Below are positions 63,989 to 64,000 of a stretch of DNA of 64,000 bases, piece by piece (positions within the stretch are counted from its first letter, which is position 1; each line of letters starts with the position of its first letter). A program made the translations under genes and the position numbers. Below the pieces are notes generated by a model that did no database searches, was not told where the DNA came from, and saw only the letters and a program-made list of their open reading frames with translations. This DNA is from Tabrizicola fusiformis (GTDB taxonomy: Bacteria; Pseudomonadota; Alphaproteobacteria; Rhodobacterales; Rhodobacteraceae): positions 142,584 to 206,583 of the forward strand of contig NZ_JABUHN010000009.1 in NCBI RefSeq assembly GCF_013328815.1, given 5' to 3'.

Positions 63989-64000
63989 ATGAGCGAGCGT
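63989..64000 (+). CDS. Start of a truncated plus-strand gene
   Basis: ATGAGCGAGCGT at the window end is preceded by GGGGAGGGA, a strong ribosome binding site at good spacing. Only four codons (M-S-E-R) are visible. It is divergent from the CxxC protein gene. No function can be read. Confidence 0.35.

Overview
The window is a GC-rich chromosomal segment that looks like a member of the Rhodobacteraceae (Alphaproteobacteria). The reasons are high GC with NNG/NNC codon preference, the alphaproteobacterial S10-spc-alpha ribosomal layout, a LuxRI pair, a DUF2793 tail-fibre-like protein typical of this family, and family-typical intergenic hairpins. This is inferred from gene content; no database was searched.

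Region 1 (1-16300) is a surface polysaccharide locus. rfbD (cut by the window edge) and rfbA make dTDP-rhamnose precursors, and manC and a phosphomannomutase make GDP-mannose. galE, a GT2 glycosyltransferase and a large coiled-coil methyltransferase-like protein follow. An ABC-type capsule exporter (kpsM, kpsE, kpsT) completes it. A three-gene phage-like block (DUF2793 tail-fibre-like protein plus two small proteins, 6731-8902) sits inside the locus, and cysD-cysNC (PAPS synthesis) sits next to the exporter. A tRNA-Met(CAT) follows at 16332-16405.

Region 2 (16657-31871) is catabolism and transport. An AraC-type regulator is divergent from an operon of aldehyde dehydrogenase, GMC oxidoreductase and a five-gene branched-chain-amino-acid-type ABC transporter, whose substrate cannot be read from sequence. 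Then come a lone hydantoinase/oxoprolinase subunit A, a TIM-barrel isomerase/epimerase and a MacA/MacB-like export system split into three genes.

Region 3 (31987-36952) breaks down purines: HIU hydrolase, a PuuE-UraD fusion, ureidoglycine aminohydrolase, ureidoglycolate lyase and an NCS2 permease, together leading from hydroxyisourate to glyoxylate.

Region 4 (37002-48745) is mixed. It holds an alpha/beta hydrolase, a K+ channel with a zinc-ribbon tail, a GNAT gene interrupted by an in-frame TGA, a kinase and PLP-lyase pair resembling hydroxylysine degradation, a 2-keto-3-deoxygalactonate operon (dgoK, dgoA, lactonase), rarA, a Deg-type protease and luxR-luxI.

Region 5 (48907-63232, all minus strand) is the ribosomal cluster rplB-rpsS-rplV-rpsC-rplP // rpmC-rpsQ-rplN-rplX-rplE-rpsN-rpsH-rplF-rplR-rpsE-rpmD // rplO-secY-adk-rpsM-rpsK-rpoA-rplQ. 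It is interrupted at the two // positions by non-ribosomal genes (a putative 2OG-Fe(II) oxygenase with a foreign-looking gene, and a GFA-family protein). It is broken again upstream of rplB, where rplW would normally be. Several intergenic gaps carry hairpins headed by GTAG, resembling REP/BIME elements; one kind occurs on both sides of the GFA insertion. These insertions and repeats, and the phage-like block within the capsule locus, are the most unusual parts of the window. No CRISPR array, rRNA gene or complete prophage was seen, and no stretch longer than about 300 bases lacks a gene or gene remnant.
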